This document shows positions 17,989 through 27,180 of a stretch of 64,000 nt of DNA, piece by piece. A program made the position numbers and the translations under genes. Positions within the stretch are counted from its first letter, which is position 1. Every line of letters starts with the position of its first letter. Origin of the DNA: Syntrophorhabdaceae bacterium PtaU1.Bin034 (lineage in GTDB: Bacteria > Desulfobacterota_G > Syntrophorhabdia > Syntrophorhabdales > WCHB1-27); NCBI GenBank assembly GCA_002067405.1, contig MVRP01000004.1, positions 18,020-82,019 on the forward strand, given 5' to 3'. The notes beneath the pieces were generated by a model, which was given only the letters and a program-made list of their open reading frames with translations, had not been told where the DNA came from and searched no databases.

Positions 17989-18716
17989 TGAAAGGAGTCA
18001 TACTCGCAGGCGGATTGGGAACAAGGCTCTATCCGCTCACCAAGATCACGAACAAGCACCTGCTCCCCGTCTACGACCGTCCAATGATATACTACCCGCT
18101 GCAAACACTCATCAATGCGGGAATAACGGACATCATGATCGTCACGGGAGGAAACAACGCCGGCGACTTTCTGAAGTTGTTGGGCAACGGAAAAGAATTC
18201 GGCCTGAAGCATATGAACTACACGTACCAGGAGGGAGAAGGCGGCATCGCGGAAGCGCTCTCTCTCGCAGAGTACTTCGCGGATAACGATTCCATCTGCG
18301 TAGTCCTCGGCGACAACCTCATCGAAAGGAATATTGTCCAGGCGGTAAGGGACTTCGAAGAACAAAAGGTGGGAGCTAAGATCCTCCTGAAAGAGGTACC
18401 TGACCCCGAGCGGTTCGGGGTAGCCAACATAGAGGGCGGGCGCCTCACCGATATAGAAGAGAAACCCAAAAAACCGAGAAGCAACCTTGCCGTCATAGGC
18501 ATTTACATGTACGACAACCGGGTATTCGATATAGTCAAGACCCTGAAACCTTCAGACCGCGGGGAGCTCGAGATCACCGATGTAAACAATGCGTATGTCA
18601 AGGCCGGTCAAATGACCTGGGGCATGCTCGACGGATGGTGGACGGATGCAGGCACCTTCGAATCGCTCGTGCGGGCCACCATTCTCGTATCCCAGACAGG
18701 GGCGAACAACACATGA
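17988..18716 (+). CDS. rfbA: Glucose-1-phosphate thymidylyltransferase
   Basis: Makes dTDP-glucose from dTTP and glucose-1-phosphate, the first step toward dTDP-L-rhamnose. The nucleotide-binding signature is GVILAGGLGTRLYPLT, followed by TNKHLLPVYDRPMIYYPLQ, the metal-binding LGDNLIE and a catalytic region GVANIEGGRLTDIEEKP. At 242 aa it is shorter than the ~290-aa RmlA of enterobacteria, missing the C-terminal allosteric extension, a form common in other phyla. The ATG overlaps the lptD stop (TGATG). It is the first of four contiguous dTDP-rhamnose genes. Confidence 0.93.
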   Translation: MKGVILAGGLGTRLYPLTKITNKHLLPVYDRPMIYYPLQTLINAGITDIMIVTGGNNAGDFLKLLGNGKEFGLKHMNYTYQEGEGGIAEALSLAEYFADNDSICVVLGDNLIERNIVQAVRDFEEQKVGAKILLKEVPDPERFGVANIEGGRLTDIEEKPKKPRSNLAVIGIYMYDNRVFDIVKTLKPSDRGELEITDVNNAYVKAGQMTWGMLDGWWTDAGTFESLVRATILVSQTGANNT

Positions 18717-18812
18717 TACCGAATGCCTTTTCCTCTTTTTTTGGGGAAAGGAGATTCCACAAACCGGGGGCACCTGCCGTGCGGGTCGCCCGATAATCGC
18801 AAGGAGTATCGG

Positions 18813-19268
18813 ATGATAGAAGGCGTGAAAGTGAAGAAACTCAAACTCATCCCCGACGAGCGGGGCAGGCTCATGGAGATGCTCAGGTCGGATGAAGATA
18901 TCTTTGTCAAATTCGGCCAGGTTTACATGACCACCACCTATCCTCAGGTAGTCAAAGCCTGGCACTATCATAAGAAGCAGGACGACTTCATTGTCTGCGT
19001 GAAGGGCATGCTGAAGCTCGTGCTCTATGACAACAGGGATGGTTCCTCAACAAAGGGAGACATTGATGAATTCTTTATCGGTGATCACAACCCTTCCCTC
19101 GTCAAAGTGCCGAGGATGGTGTATCACGGATGGAAGTGCATATCCCCTGACGAGGCGATCGTCATCAATGTGCCAACGGAGCCTTACAATGCCTCCGAGC
19201 CGGATGAATACCGGGTAGATCCTCATAACAACAACATACCTTACAGATGGGTGAGAAAAGATGGATAG
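18813..19268 (+). CDS. rfbC: dTDP-4-dehydrorhamnose 3,5-epimerase family protein
   Basis: A 151-aa cupin epimerase converting dTDP-4-keto-6-deoxyglucose to the rhamno configuration. Landmarks: DERGRLMEMLRSDEDIF, the catalytic His region VVKAWHYHKKQDDFIVCV, KLVLYDNRDGSSTKG, and the C-terminal VPTEPYNASEPDEYRVDP. The motif set is that of the shorter RmlC-like proteins rather than the classical ~180-aa enterobacterial RmlC. The frame reaches back to 18723, but AAGGAG six to eight bases before the ATG at 18813 decides the start. It overlaps rfbB by eight bases. A related 3- or 5-epimerase activity is possible; context favours rhamnose. Confidence 0.85.
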   Translation: MIEGVKVKKLKLIPDERGRLMEMLRSDEDIFVKFGQVYMTTTYPQVVKAWHYHKKQDDFIVCVKGMLKLVLYDNRDGSSTKGDIDEFFIGDHNPSLVKVPRMVYHGWKCISPDEAIVINVPTEPYNASEPDEYRVDPHNNNIPYRWVRKDG

Positions 19269-20271
19269 CCAGCACATTCTCGTGACGGGTGGATGTGGCT
19301 TCATAGGAAGCAACTTCGTACGCTACACGCTGTCATCCTCCCCTCATCGCATTACCAACATTGATAAATTGACCTACGCAGGGAATCTCGAAAACCTTAA
19401 AGGTCTCGAAAACGAGCCGAGATACAGATTCTTCAGAGGGGACATCGCACGGAAACCGGATATTGAGAAGGTATTCGACGGCGTAGACGCAGTCATCAAT
19501 TTCGCCGCAGAGTCCCATGTGGACAGAAGCATCATCGATCCCGATGCCTTTGTCAACACCAACATCTACGGTACCTATACGTTATTGGAGCAGGCGCGAA
19601 AAACGGGTATCAAGAGGTTTCTCCAGGTATCCACCGACGAGGTGTACGGCTCACTCGGCTCGACCGGGAAGTTCCGCGAGGAGACCCCGCTTGCCCCCAA
19701 CAGTCCCTATTCCGCATCCAAGGCCTCTGCCGACATGATCGCAATGGCATATTACAAGACCTTCGGGCTGCCCGTCGTCATCACCCGGTGCTCCAACAAC
19801 TACGGTCCCTACCAGTTTCCGGAAAAGCTGATCCCCTTACTCATCAGCAATGCCCTCGAAGGAAGAGACCTTCCCATCTATGGTGACGGGCTGAACGTGC
19901 GCGACTGGATCCACGTGAATGACCATTGTGCCGCCCTCGCCCTCGCACTCGAGAAGGGAAAGCCGGGAAGCATCTACAACGTGGGTGCGGAAAACGAGAG
20001 AAATAATCTGGAGATTGTCGAGTTGATCCTGCAGATCCTGGACAAGCCCAAGTCCCTGATCAAGTACGTGAAGGACAGACCAGGCCATGACAGGAGATAT
20101 GCCATAGACAATACGAAGATAAGGAACGAGCTTGGATTCCGGGTAAGCGTGCCCTTCAAAACAGGCATGGAAGAGACGGTCAGGTGGTACGTGGAGAACC
20201 GTTCCTGGTGGGAGAGGATCAAGACAGGGGAGTATCTGGACTACTACGAGAAGTGGTACGGGGGAAGGTAA
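19261..20271 (+). CDS. rfbB: dTDP-glucose 4,6-dehydratase
   Basis: An extended short-chain dehydrogenase (336 aa) converting dTDP-glucose to dTDP-4-keto-6-deoxyglucose. The NAD-binding motif is GGCGFIGSNFVRY, AAESHVDRSI is characteristic of RmlB, STDEVYGSLG holds the catalytic Thr-Asp-Glu, and YSASKASADM holds the catalytic YxxxK. TRCSNNYGPYQFPEKLIPL is also diagnostic. It is in an operon with rfbA, rfbC and rfbD; three bases separate its stop from the rfbD ATG. Confidence 0.97.
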   Translation: MDSQHILVTGGCGFIGSNFVRYTLSSSPHRITNIDKLTYAGNLENLKGLENEPRYRFFRGDIARKPDIEKVFDGVDAVINFAAESHVDRSIIDPDAFVNTNIYGTYTLLEQARKTGIKRFLQVSTDEVYGSLGSTGKFREETPLAPNSPYSASKASADMIAMAYYKTFGLPVVITRCSNNYGPYQFPEKLIPLLISNALEGRDLPIYGDGLNVRDWIHVNDHCAALALALEKGKPGSIYNVGAENERNNLEIVELILQILDKPKSLIKYVKDRPGHDRRYAIDNTKIRNELGFRVSVPFKTGMEETVRWYVENRSWWERIKTGEYLDYYEKWYGGR

Positions 20272-20274
20272 AAG

Positions 20275-21147
20275 ATGCGGTTATTGGTAACCGGCAGCGA
20301 CGGACTGGTGGGCACGAACATCCTTCCCATCCTCGAAAAGGAGTTCGAGGTCGTACCCTTTGTGGAATCCCGGTGGGACATTACCGACAGGGGTCAGGGT
20401 GAAGCGGTGATCGAACAGGTCGCGCCCGACGCCCTCATTAATCTCGCCGCTATTACCGATGTAGACGGATGCGAGGACAAGAAAGAGCTCGCTTTTCGGG
20501 TAAACGCAGAAGCACCGGGTATACTGGCCGAAATCTGTGCGCGAAGAAACATTGCCATGCTTCACTTCAGTACCGATTATGTGTTCGATGGGCTCAAAGG
20601 ATCGCCTTATACCGAGGATGACGCGACGAATCCTCTCTCGATCTACGGAAGATCAAAGAGGGCCGGCGAAGAAAAAGTAATTGCGGCCCACCCCGCTGCC
20701 GTCATCATAAGAACAGAATGGATTTATGGAGACGGAGGGGAAAGCTTTATCACTAAAGTGGTGAGGGCTGCCAGGGAAAGGGGAACGGTGGAGGTTGTCG
20801 ATGATCAGTCAGGCGCTCCAACGTACGCCAAGGATTTAGCCCGTCCGGTTGCCGCCCTCATAAAGAAACAGGGGAAAGGCATATTCCACCTTACCAACGG
20901 TGGCTCCTGCACCTGGTATGAATTCGCCCGCCACGTCTTCTCTGCCCTTAATATCGACGTTACCTGCAAGCGCGTCAGCTCAGACGATCTGAAGAGAAAG
21001 GCAATGAGACCCCGGTATTCGGTGTTAGACTGCACCAGGGTCACAACCTTTACGAGTATTCGAATGAGAGGCTGGCAAGAAGCCGTTGAGGAATATCTGA
21101 GATATAATGAAAGCAATATTCTTTTCAGACGCACACCTCCTGCATAA
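20275..21147 (+). CDS. rfbD: dTDP-4-dehydrorhamnose reductase
   Basis: The last enzyme of dTDP-L-rhamnose synthesis, reducing dTDP-4-keto-rhamnose with NAD(P)H. The 290-aa protein has LVTGSDGLVGTNILPIL at the N-terminus, NLAAITDVDGCED, FSTDYVFDGLKGSPYTE and the YGRSKRAGEE catalytic region, then TEWIYGDGG. Its final ~14 codons overlap the start of the next gene by 41 bases, so translation of the LpxH-like gene is probably coupled to it. No glycosyltransferase that would use the sugar lies in the window. Confidence 0.93.
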   Translation: MRLLVTGSDGLVGTNILPILEKEFEVVPFVESRWDITDRGQGEAVIEQVAPDALINLAAITDVDGCEDKKELAFRVNAEAPGILAEICARRNIAMLHFSTDYVFDGLKGSPYTEDDATNPLSIYGRSKRAGEEKVIAAHPAAVIIRTEWIYGDGGESFITKVVRAARERGTVEVVDDQSGAPTYAKDLARPVAALIKKQGKGIFHLTNGGSCTWYEFARHVFSALNIDVTCKRVSSDDLKRKAMRPRYSVLDCTRVTTFTSIRMRGWQEAVEEYLRYNESNILFRRTPPA

Positions 21148-21820
21148 TAATCCTGACAGAACAAGGATAGTCAAAAGATTCATTCAAGAGGTCTCGAAAG
21201 ATGCCGACATCGTATTTATTCTCGGTGATCTTTTCGAATTCTATCATGGTTACAAGGAGTACATTTATCCTTTCTTTCGTGAGATCGTGGACGTACTGAG
21301 AGACGTTGCGGCGAGGAAGAGGGTTTATTTCATCGAGGGAAATCACGAGTTCCACATGGGGAAGTACTTTGAGTCTTACACCGGGATAAGCTGCGTGCAG
21401 AGCCTGGCGGTTCAGCTTGACGAAAAGAAGATCTTCCTGTCTCATGGCGATGAGGTCTCTTCTCTCCTCATGCGCAAAATCCTGAAATCCCGGTTCATCT
21501 ATTCAGTCATGGATTTCCTGGGACCTGATCTCACCTGGAAGGTCGCAATGGAGTGCAGGAGTTTTCTCTCAAAGAAGCACAAACCCTACAACAAAAGGGT
21601 ACGCGATGCCTTCAGAAGGTACGGAAAGAGTAAGCTCGAAGAAGGCTACGACGCGGTCATTGTTGCCCATTCCCACATGCCGGATATAAGAGAATACGAG
21701 GAAGACGGAAAGAAGAAAACATACATGAACACGGGAGACATCATTGCATCGTTCAGTTACGGGAGTTATATTACAGGCAAAGGATTCACATTAAAGACGT
21801 ACGATAGGAGGGTGAAATGA
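21107..21820 (+). CDS. lpxH: UDP-2,3-diacylglucosamine diphosphatase-like metallophosphoesterase
   Basis: A calcineurin-like phosphoesterase (237 aa) most like LpxH, which cleaves UDP-2,3-diacylglucosamine to lipid X in lipid A synthesis. All metal ligands are visible: Asp8 and His10 (FFSDAHL), Asp41 (GDLFEFY), Asn79-His80 (EGNHEFH), His113 (LSHGDE) and His188/His190 (VAHSHMPD). The LpxH lid contains YNKRVRDAFR. It follows the rhamnose genes with a 41-base overlap, consistent with an LPS-building operon. A role as a different UDP-sugar phosphoesterase cannot be excluded. Confidence 0.85.
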   Translation: MKAIFFSDAHLLHNNPDRTRIVKRFIQEVSKDADIVFILGDLFEFYHGYKEYIYPFFREIVDVLRDVAARKRVYFIEGNHEFHMGKYFESYTGISCVQSLAVQLDEKKIFLSHGDEVSSLLMRKILKSRFIYSVMDFLGPDLTWKVAMECRSFLSKKHKPYNKRVRDAFRRYGKSKLEEGYDAVIVAHSHMPDIREYEEDGKKKTYMNTGDIIASFSYGSYITGKGFTLKTYDRRVK

Positions 21821-22146
21821 AAAGGTCTTTTGTGGTTGTTTTTTTGCTTGTGGCAGCGTGCGTGCTCTCCTCCGGCTTTGCCTACTCCGTAACGGACCAA
21901 ACGATGTCTGCAACGGGAAAAGTAACTGCCGTAGACCCGGAAGGAAAGGCAATAGTCATCGATGTGGGTAAAGGCAGCGATGCGATGACGGTCGGGACCA
22001 TCGTACAGCCGGACACCAAGCTCACCGTAAAGGGCAAGAAGGTGCCTCTTTCGGACCTTAACAAGGACATCAAGGAGGGGGATACGGTAACACTGAAATA
22101 CATAAAAACCGATAACCTGTATGCGAAACAGATTATCAAAAAGTAG
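21817..22146 (+). CDS. Small exported protein, function unknown
   Basis: A 109-aa protein with a signal sequence (MKRSFVVVFLLVAACVLSSGFAYS). The mature part is a small beta-rich domain: SATGKVTAVDPEGKAIVIDVG, then QPDTKLTVKGKKVPLSDLNKDI and VTLKYIKTDNLYAKQI, resembling the DUF5666/OB-like exported proteins that start with a 'G-x-V-x-x-V-D' strand. The start overlaps the lpxH-like stop as ATGA, so it is coexpressed with the LPS genes. Its 3' end overlaps that of convergent engB by about ten bases. Function is unknown; a periplasmic ligand- or metal-binding role is only a guess. Confidence 0.8.
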   Translation: MKRSFVVVFLLVAACVLSSGFAYSVTDQTMSATGKVTAVDPEGKAIVIDVGKGSDAMTVGTIVQPDTKLTVKGKKVPLSDLNKDIKEGDTVTLKYIKTDNLYAKQIIKK

Positions 22147-22741
22147 AAATACCAAGAGACCGGGCGACATGGGAGAGAAGTTCCTTTCTTCCGTATCCGT
22201 CTTTTGACGAAAAAAGGAACACGTCTTCGCTTCCGAGCAGCCGCCGGAAAGCTTGCTTCTTTTGGAGAGACCGGCTTCTGCTTTCCTTGTCCGCCTTTGT
22301 CAGGACAAGCGAAAACGCAAGCTGGTTCTCTCTGAGCCATTCCAGGAGCATCTCATCAAGCTGATCAAAATCCCGGCGAATGTCAAACAGCCATAATACC
22401 CGTTTTAGACATTCGTTGCGGAGCATATAGCCTTCGACCATTACCTGCCAGTTTTCATAGATGATTTTGGATACTTTCGAATACCCAAACCCGGGGAAAT
22501 CTGAAAAGACGGTGTTTTTCTTCTGTCCTTGCGACTCCCACCTTATATTGTAGAGATTTATCAGCCGGGTCGCCCCCGGAGTGCTGCTTGTCCTCGCGAT
22601 CTTTCTCAAGGCCAACGAATTGATAAGAGTCGACTTGCCGACATTAGACCTCCCAATAAAGCAGACCTCGGGAAGAAGCACACTTTTACGCTGGCCGACC
22701 TCCGTAAGGCTCCTGAAGAAACTCGCATCGATTATACGCAT
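22136..22741 (-). CDS. engB: Ribosome-biogenesis GTP-binding protein EngB/YsxC
   Basis: A 201-aa TRAFAC-class GTPase needed for 50S subunit assembly and cell division. G1 GRSNVGKSTLIN, G2 region SSTPGATRLINLY, G3 DFPGFGYSKV, G4 LTKAD and G5 FSSKDGYG are all present. The frame extends to 22774 but the ATG at 22741 (MRIIDASFFRSL) matches the family N-terminus. It is the last gene of the minus-strand run after epmA, with 137 bases between them. Confidence 0.95.
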   Translation of the reverse strand: MRIIDASFFRSLTEVGQRKSVLLPEVCFIGRSNVGKSTLINSLALRKIARTSSTPGATRLINLYNIRWESQGQKKNTVFSDFPGFGYSKVSKIIYENWQVMVEGYMLRNECLKRVLWLFDIRRDFDQLDEMLLEWLRENQLAFSLVLTKADKESRSRSLQKKQAFRRLLGSEDVFLFSSKDGYGRKELLSHVARSLGISTF

Positions 22742-22878
22742 GCTATATAGTAAACCATTCGATCTTAAATGCACAACCGGCAGGGATTTTACGCTAATCC
22801 GATGCGGCCATGGCCCATATTTCCTATGCTGTGAAAGAATACATCGGCATTCTGTTTTACAAATGTGTGCGCCGATAA

Positions 22879-23853
22879 TCAGATGCTGAACCGGTCGAAG
22901 AGAACGTCTCCTATGCTGTCTTTCTGAAAAAGCACCATGAGAAGGCGATCCAGGCCGATCGAGACACCCGTCACAGAACCCGATATTCGGGAGAGCGCCC
23001 GAAGAAAAGCGTCATCAACCGGGTAAACCGGCTTGCCCTGATCCTTCCGTGCTTCATTGTCCCGTTCGAGGCGCTCTCTCTGTTCGCTCGGGTCAAGCAA
23101 CTCCGTGTACCCGTTCGCTATCTCCAGCCCGCGCATGTAGAGCTCGAACCGTTCCACCGTGTGGTCATCCTTCTTCTTTGCCATGGCAGTGAGAGAAGCG
23201 GGCCAGTCCGTAATGAAAAAAGGCGCCTTCCGCCGGTCTCCAATTCTTGGCTCCACCTCCTGAAGAAACAGCTTGAAGAAGCAATCTTCCCATGAGTCAT
23301 CTTTCTGCAATCCCTGAAAACCCCGTCTCTCCATCTCTGCAACGAGGCGCTCCTTTGGCAGAGGCAACGGGTCCATACCCGTCAACTCGATGAAAAGCTG
23401 TCGCAGGGCATAGACGTCCCACGAACGATCACCCCATTCACCCGTGTTCTCCCCCACAGTCCCGGCGATAAAGCGAACCAGGTCCTCTGTTTCCTGCATC
23501 GCGTCCAGATACGAGCCAGGACAATACCACTCGAGCATGGTGAACTCCGTGCTGTGATGCTCCTCAAACTCCTCGATCCGAAAGACCTTGCATATCTGAA
23601 AGATCCTCTCATACCCCTGCGCAAGCATCTTCTTCATCCCCATCTCCGGAGAGGTGTGCAAGAAGTAAGGCCCCTTTTCTCCGATAAAGACCCTTAACGG
23701 CTCGATATAGGGATCGGGAGAGGCAGTCTTCATGAGATAAGGCGTTTCGACTTCGAGATAGCCTCGCCCATAGAAGAAGTTCCTGACGGACGCAAGCATA
23801 AGGTGCCTTGCCCGCACCATGTCCATGGCTGTTTTCTCATTAACCGGATTCAT
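22879..23853 (-). CDS. epmA: Elongation factor P lysyltransferase (EpmA/GenX/PoxA)
   Basis: A class II lysyl-tRNA-synthetase paralogue lacking the anticodon-binding domain (324 aa). It ligates (R)-beta-lysine to elongation factor P, helping ribosomes through polyproline stretches. Motif 1 region: YLEVETPYLMKTASPDPYIEPL; motif 2: QICKVFRIEEFEEHHSTEFTMLEWY; motif 3: GVSIGLDRLLMVL near the end. EF-P and the lysine aminomutase EpmB are not in the window. It lies between hisS and engB on the same strand. Confidence 0.93.
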   Translation of the reverse strand: MNPVNEKTAMDMVRARHLMLASVRNFFYGRGYLEVETPYLMKTASPDPYIEPLRVFIGEKGPYFLHTSPEMGMKKMLAQGYERIFQICKVFRIEEFEEHHSTEFTMLEWYCPGSYLDAMQETEDLVRFIAGTVGENTGEWGDRSWDVYALRQLFIELTGMDPLPLPKERLVAEMERRGFQGLQKDDSWEDCFFKLFLQEVEPRIGDRRKAPFFITDWPASLTAMAKKKDDHTVERFELYMRGLEIANGYTELLDPSEQRERLERDNEARKDQGKPVYPVDDAFLRALSRISGSVTGVSIGLDRLLMVLFQKDSIGDVLFDRFSI

Positions 23854-23915
23854 AAAGTATGCATATCATGTTACAGGAGAGATGAGAACAGGCCGGAAAG
23901 AGTCAAATCGCCCTT

Positions 23916-25199
23916 TCAGCAGCCGGATGACGAATCGGCCTTCCGCAATGATCCTTTAAGGAACACGGGGAGCGAGTCGGGCTGAAGCGGGTATTCCTGC
24001 TGGGTGCCGTCTTTCATATTTCTCACCAGGACAACACCCTTTGACAGTTCCTCTTCGGCCAGTATCAGCACGTAGTCTGCATCAAGGCTGTTCGCATACT
24101 TCATCTGCGATTTCAGCGATCTCGCAGGTGAGGCATAAGCCAAACGCATTCCTTCAGAAACAAATGACTTAAGGAGGGGTATTCGCCACGCTTCGGCCTT
24201 TTCGCCCACGGTGGCAAGAAAATAGAGAGGCATAACCCGGGGCGGCATTTCAGTTATCAACAGGGCCAGCCGTTCCATCCCGATCGCAAACCCGCATCCC
24301 GGCACGGCCGGGCCACCCATCTCCCCCACCAGGTTGTCGTATCTGCCCCCGGCTGCAAAGGCTTTTTGCGCCCCGAGGCCCTGCGACGTCACCTCAAAGA
24401 CCGTCCTGGTATAGTAGTCGAGACCGCGGACAAGACGTTTATTTATGGTTACCGGAACCCCGAAGGCCTCCAGCTCGCTCAGGCATTGTTCAAAATGCTC
24501 CCTGCAGTCATTGCAGAGGTAATCAAAAAGCACCGGTGCTTCCCGGATTACTTCACCGCACTGCTCGTTCTTGCAGTCAAATATCCTCAAGGGATTCCTG
24601 TCAAGCCTGTTCGTGCAGTCATCGCACAGGCTTCCCTTCCTGGTTTGCAGAAATCCTACCAGAGCACCCCTGAAAGATTCCCGGCACTGCCTGCATCCCA
24701 CACTGTTTATCTCGATCGTATAGTTCCTGATGTTTAACGCCTGCAAAATAAGGAATATCAACCAGATAAGCTCGGCATCAACCATCGATTCAGTGACGCC
24801 GAAGACTTCCACGTCCATTTGATAAAATTGGCGAAATCTCCCTTTCTGGGGTCTCTCGTGGCGAAACATCGGTCCCATGGTAAAAAGTCTGCTCGTCCGC
24901 TCTTTTGCGTAAAGGGATGCCTGCAGATAGGCACGGACTACCCCGGCAGTTCCCTCAGGTCTCAGCGTGACCGATTCCCCGCTCCTGTCGTTGAAGGTGA
25001 ACATCTCTTTCTCGACGATGTCGGTCGTATCGCCGATACTCCTTTTGAAAAGCTCGGTCTTTTCGAGGGAAGGTATCTCCATTTCCCTGTAGCCCAGAAG
25101 CCCGAGATATTTGCGGGATGCCGTCTCTATGAGGTTAAACTTCTCGATCTCGTCCCCGTAAATGTCTCTGAATCCCCTCAGGGCCTTGATATTTTCCAT
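23916..25199 (-). CDS. hisS: Histidyl-tRNA synthetase
   Basis: Charges tRNA-His with histidine (427 aa). The N-terminus MENIKALRGFRDIYGDE, motif 2 region GPMFRHERPQKGRFRQFYQMDVEVFG, the histidine-binding RGLDYYTRTVFEV and motif 3 GCGFAIGMERLALL are all present, followed by the C-terminal anticodon-binding domain. Between motif 2 and the HisA motif it carries cysteine pairs GCRQC, LCDDC, DCKNEQC and LCNDC (24540-24720 region), a pattern seen in a subset of bacterial HisS and suggestive of zinc sites. The open frame reaches 25253, but the ATG at 25199 gives the family N-terminus. Confidence 0.97.
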   Translation of the reverse strand: MENIKALRGFRDIYGDEIEKFNLIETASRKYLGLLGYREMEIPSLEKTELFKRSIGDTTDIVEKEMFTFNDRSGESVTLRPEGTAGVVRAYLQASLYAKERTSRLFTMGPMFRHERPQKGRFRQFYQMDVEVFGVTESMVDAELIWLIFLILQALNIRNYTIEINSVGCRQCRESFRGALVGFLQTRKGSLCDDCTNRLDRNPLRIFDCKNEQCGEVIREAPVLFDYLCNDCREHFEQCLSELEAFGVPVTINKRLVRGLDYYTRTVFEVTSQGLGAQKAFAAGGRYDNLVGEMGGPAVPGCGFAIGMERLALLITEMPPRVMPLYFLATVGEKAEAWRIPLLKSFVSEGMRLAYASPARSLKSQMKYANSLDADYVLILAEEELSKGVVLVRNMKDGTQQEYPLQPDSLPVFLKGSLRKADSSSGC

Positions 25200-25295
25200 T
25201 TCACTACTCCACACAAAGAACAGCAAACTGCAGAAGGAGCTTCGTAAAAACATCCTGTCGGGACCACTTGCTCCATGCTGTCTGCCGATGATTCC

Positions 25296-26918
25296 TCACA
25301 GATGGACGGCACTCGCTTCAATCATTCCATCGATGGCCCGTATCGTTGCAAGCACGTCACCGGGGATTGGACAGTCAACAGATACAAAGGCAGCCTCTTC
25401 TCCCGTCGTCTGTCTCGAGAGCGCGAAGCCGGCAATATTTATCTCGTTTTGACCGAGGATTGTAGCGACCTTTCCGATGATTCCCGGCCTGTCCATTATC
25501 CTGAAGTGGAGGAACGTGCCCTCGGGAATCATATCCAGACGGAACTTGTCATAAAGCACTATTCTGCCCGAACCATCGCCAAAGACCGTTCCTGCTATTC
25601 TCGTCTCCATTTTGTCGGTCTTTAAAGAAAGGACCAGGAGGTCGTTGAATTTCTCAAAATGCTCGGTCTTCGATTCTTCCACCGCGATGTTCCTGTCTTT
25701 TGCGAGATAGGGCGCATTGATAAAGGTTACCGATCCCTGGCACGAGATGTCCAGAAATCCTTTGATCGCAGCTATCGTGAAGGGTTGGTAGCTGAACGGA
25801 ACGTCAAATTTCCGCTCGCACAGGTCCTCCTCGAACATCTTTCCAACCATTGCAACCTTGATCTCCGAGATTCTCCCTTTCGTAAGTTGTGCCGCCAGTT
25901 TTCCCATCTTTTCCGAGAGGTTGAAGTAGCGCTGCATCGCCTCGGAAAGCTGGGAACGTATGAAGGGTATGTTTACTGCGTTCTGATAAGGTTTGCCATG
26001 AAGCGCGTCGTAGACCTGACCGGCGATAATCGTGGCAACGGCATCCTGGCCCTCTCTCGTATTGGCGCCTATGTGAGGAGTGGCTAAGACATTTTCGAGT
26101 TCCAGCAGCTTATTGCTTCCGGCCGGCTCTTTTTCGAACACATCTACCCCGGCTGAGAATATCTTTCCTGACTTGAGCGCATCGTAGAGGTCGTTCTCGT
26201 TCACAATGCCGCCCCTCGCGCAGTTGACGAGAATCACCCCGTTCTTTGTCAGTTCGAGTTCTCTTTTTGTGATCATGTTTCTGGTAATTGGCGTCAACGG
26301 TGTGTGGAACGTGATGACGTCAGCCTCCCGAAGGAGGTCCTCAAGCGCATCATAAAGGACAACGCCGAGAGAATCGGCCTTACTCTTCTTAATATACGGG
26401 TCGTAAGCAGTAATCCTCATCCCGAAGCTCTTCGCCCTTATAGCTACATTGCTCCCGATCCTTCCAAGCCCGACGATGCCGAGGGTCTTATTATAGAGCT
26501 CGACCCCGAGGAACTTCTTCCGGTCCCATTTACCTTCTTTCAGTGAATTGTTTGCGAGTGGAATCTTTCGCGCCGCGGCGAGCATAATGCCCATGGTAAG
26601 CTCAGTCGCAGCGAGGGTGTTACCGGTAGGTGCATTCATGACGATAATGCCCTTCTTGCTTGCCGCTTCTATGTCAATGTTGTCAACGCCGACGCCGGCC
26701 CGGCCGATCACCTTGAGCTTTCCCGGATTCGCGATGAGATCTGCGGTAACCGAAGTGCCGCTGCGCGTGATTATTGCGTCATACTCACCTATTATCTTGA
26801 CCAGTTCGTCGTTCTTGATCCCCGGTCTGATGTCTGTTTCTATGGACCCGTCCCAGGTCAGTTTTCTGAGGCCTTCTTCTGAAATATTGTCCGTTACCAG
26901 CACCTTGAATTGACTCAT
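25296..26918 (-). CDS. serA: D-3-phosphoglycerate dehydrogenase
   Basis: Catalyses the first step of serine synthesis, oxidising 3-phosphoglycerate with NAD. The 540-aa protein is the long type. The substrate and NAD domains carry GRAGVGVDNIDIEAAS, the Rossmann GIVGLGRIGSN (about 148-158), the CARGGIVNE segment and the catalytic His in ATPHIGANTREGQ. Then follow the intervening allosteric substrate-binding domain (about 320-455) and a C-terminal ACT domain (FRIMDRPGIIGKVATILG) for serine feedback. ATG at 26918 (MSQFKVLVTDN) is preferred over an ATG three codons earlier. It heads the serA-hisS-epmA-engB run and diverges from the liv operon. Confidence 0.96.
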   Translation of the reverse strand: MSQFKVLVTDNISEEGLRKLTWDGSIETDIRPGIKNDELVKIIGEYDAIITRSGTSVTADLIANPGKLKVIGRAGVGVDNIDIEAASKKGIIVMNAPTGNTLAATELTMGIMLAAARKIPLANNSLKEGKWDRKKFLGVELYNKTLGIVGLGRIGSNVAIRAKSFGMRITAYDPYIKKSKADSLGVVLYDALEDLLREADVITFHTPLTPITRNMITKRELELTKNGVILVNCARGGIVNENDLYDALKSGKIFSAGVDVFEKEPAGSNKLLELENVLATPHIGANTREGQDAVATIIAGQVYDALHGKPYQNAVNIPFIRSQLSEAMQRYFNLSEKMGKLAAQLTKGRISEIKVAMVGKMFEEDLCERKFDVPFSYQPFTIAAIKGFLDISCQGSVTFINAPYLAKDRNIAVEESKTEHFEKFNDLLVLSLKTDKMETRIAGTVFGDGSGRIVLYDKFRLDMIPEGTFLHFRIMDRPGIIGKVATILGQNEINIAGFALSRQTTGEEAAFVSVDCPIPGDVLATIRAIDGMIEASAVHL

Positions 26919-27079
26919 TGGAATCACCTGTTCCCGTTTTTATCGCCCGAAAGCTTACCATCGGCTCTGGCAAAAATCAATATTTGCATACATTCCGAAC
27001 CCCGCATCTGCAGCTATCGGAGCGCCTTTTCCCCTCATTCACGGGAACGGCTTTCGGCCTTTTCGAGGCGGAAAATGAC

Positions 27080-27109
27080 TTTACAACCCCAATCCTTTTT
27101 TTGTTTAAT
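27080..27109 (+). promoter_or_regulatory. Predicted promoter of the liv operon
   Basis: TTTACA (27080-27085), an 18-base spacer and TTTAAT (27104-27109), each matching five of six consensus positions. It lies 72 bases before the livK ATG in the 262-base serA/livK divergent region. Nothing else is recognised in that intergenic region. Confidence 0.45.
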
Positions 27110-27180
27110 ATTACACATCCTCGTCCTCAAAGGAAACTTTTAAAAGTAGCGAACAGCACGCCGAGAGGAGACAATAGACC

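Noticed and set aside
26966..26990. TGGCA...TTGCAT as a sigma-54 promoter before serA/livK
   Set aside because: The GG and GC elements are about 15 bases apart instead of 10.
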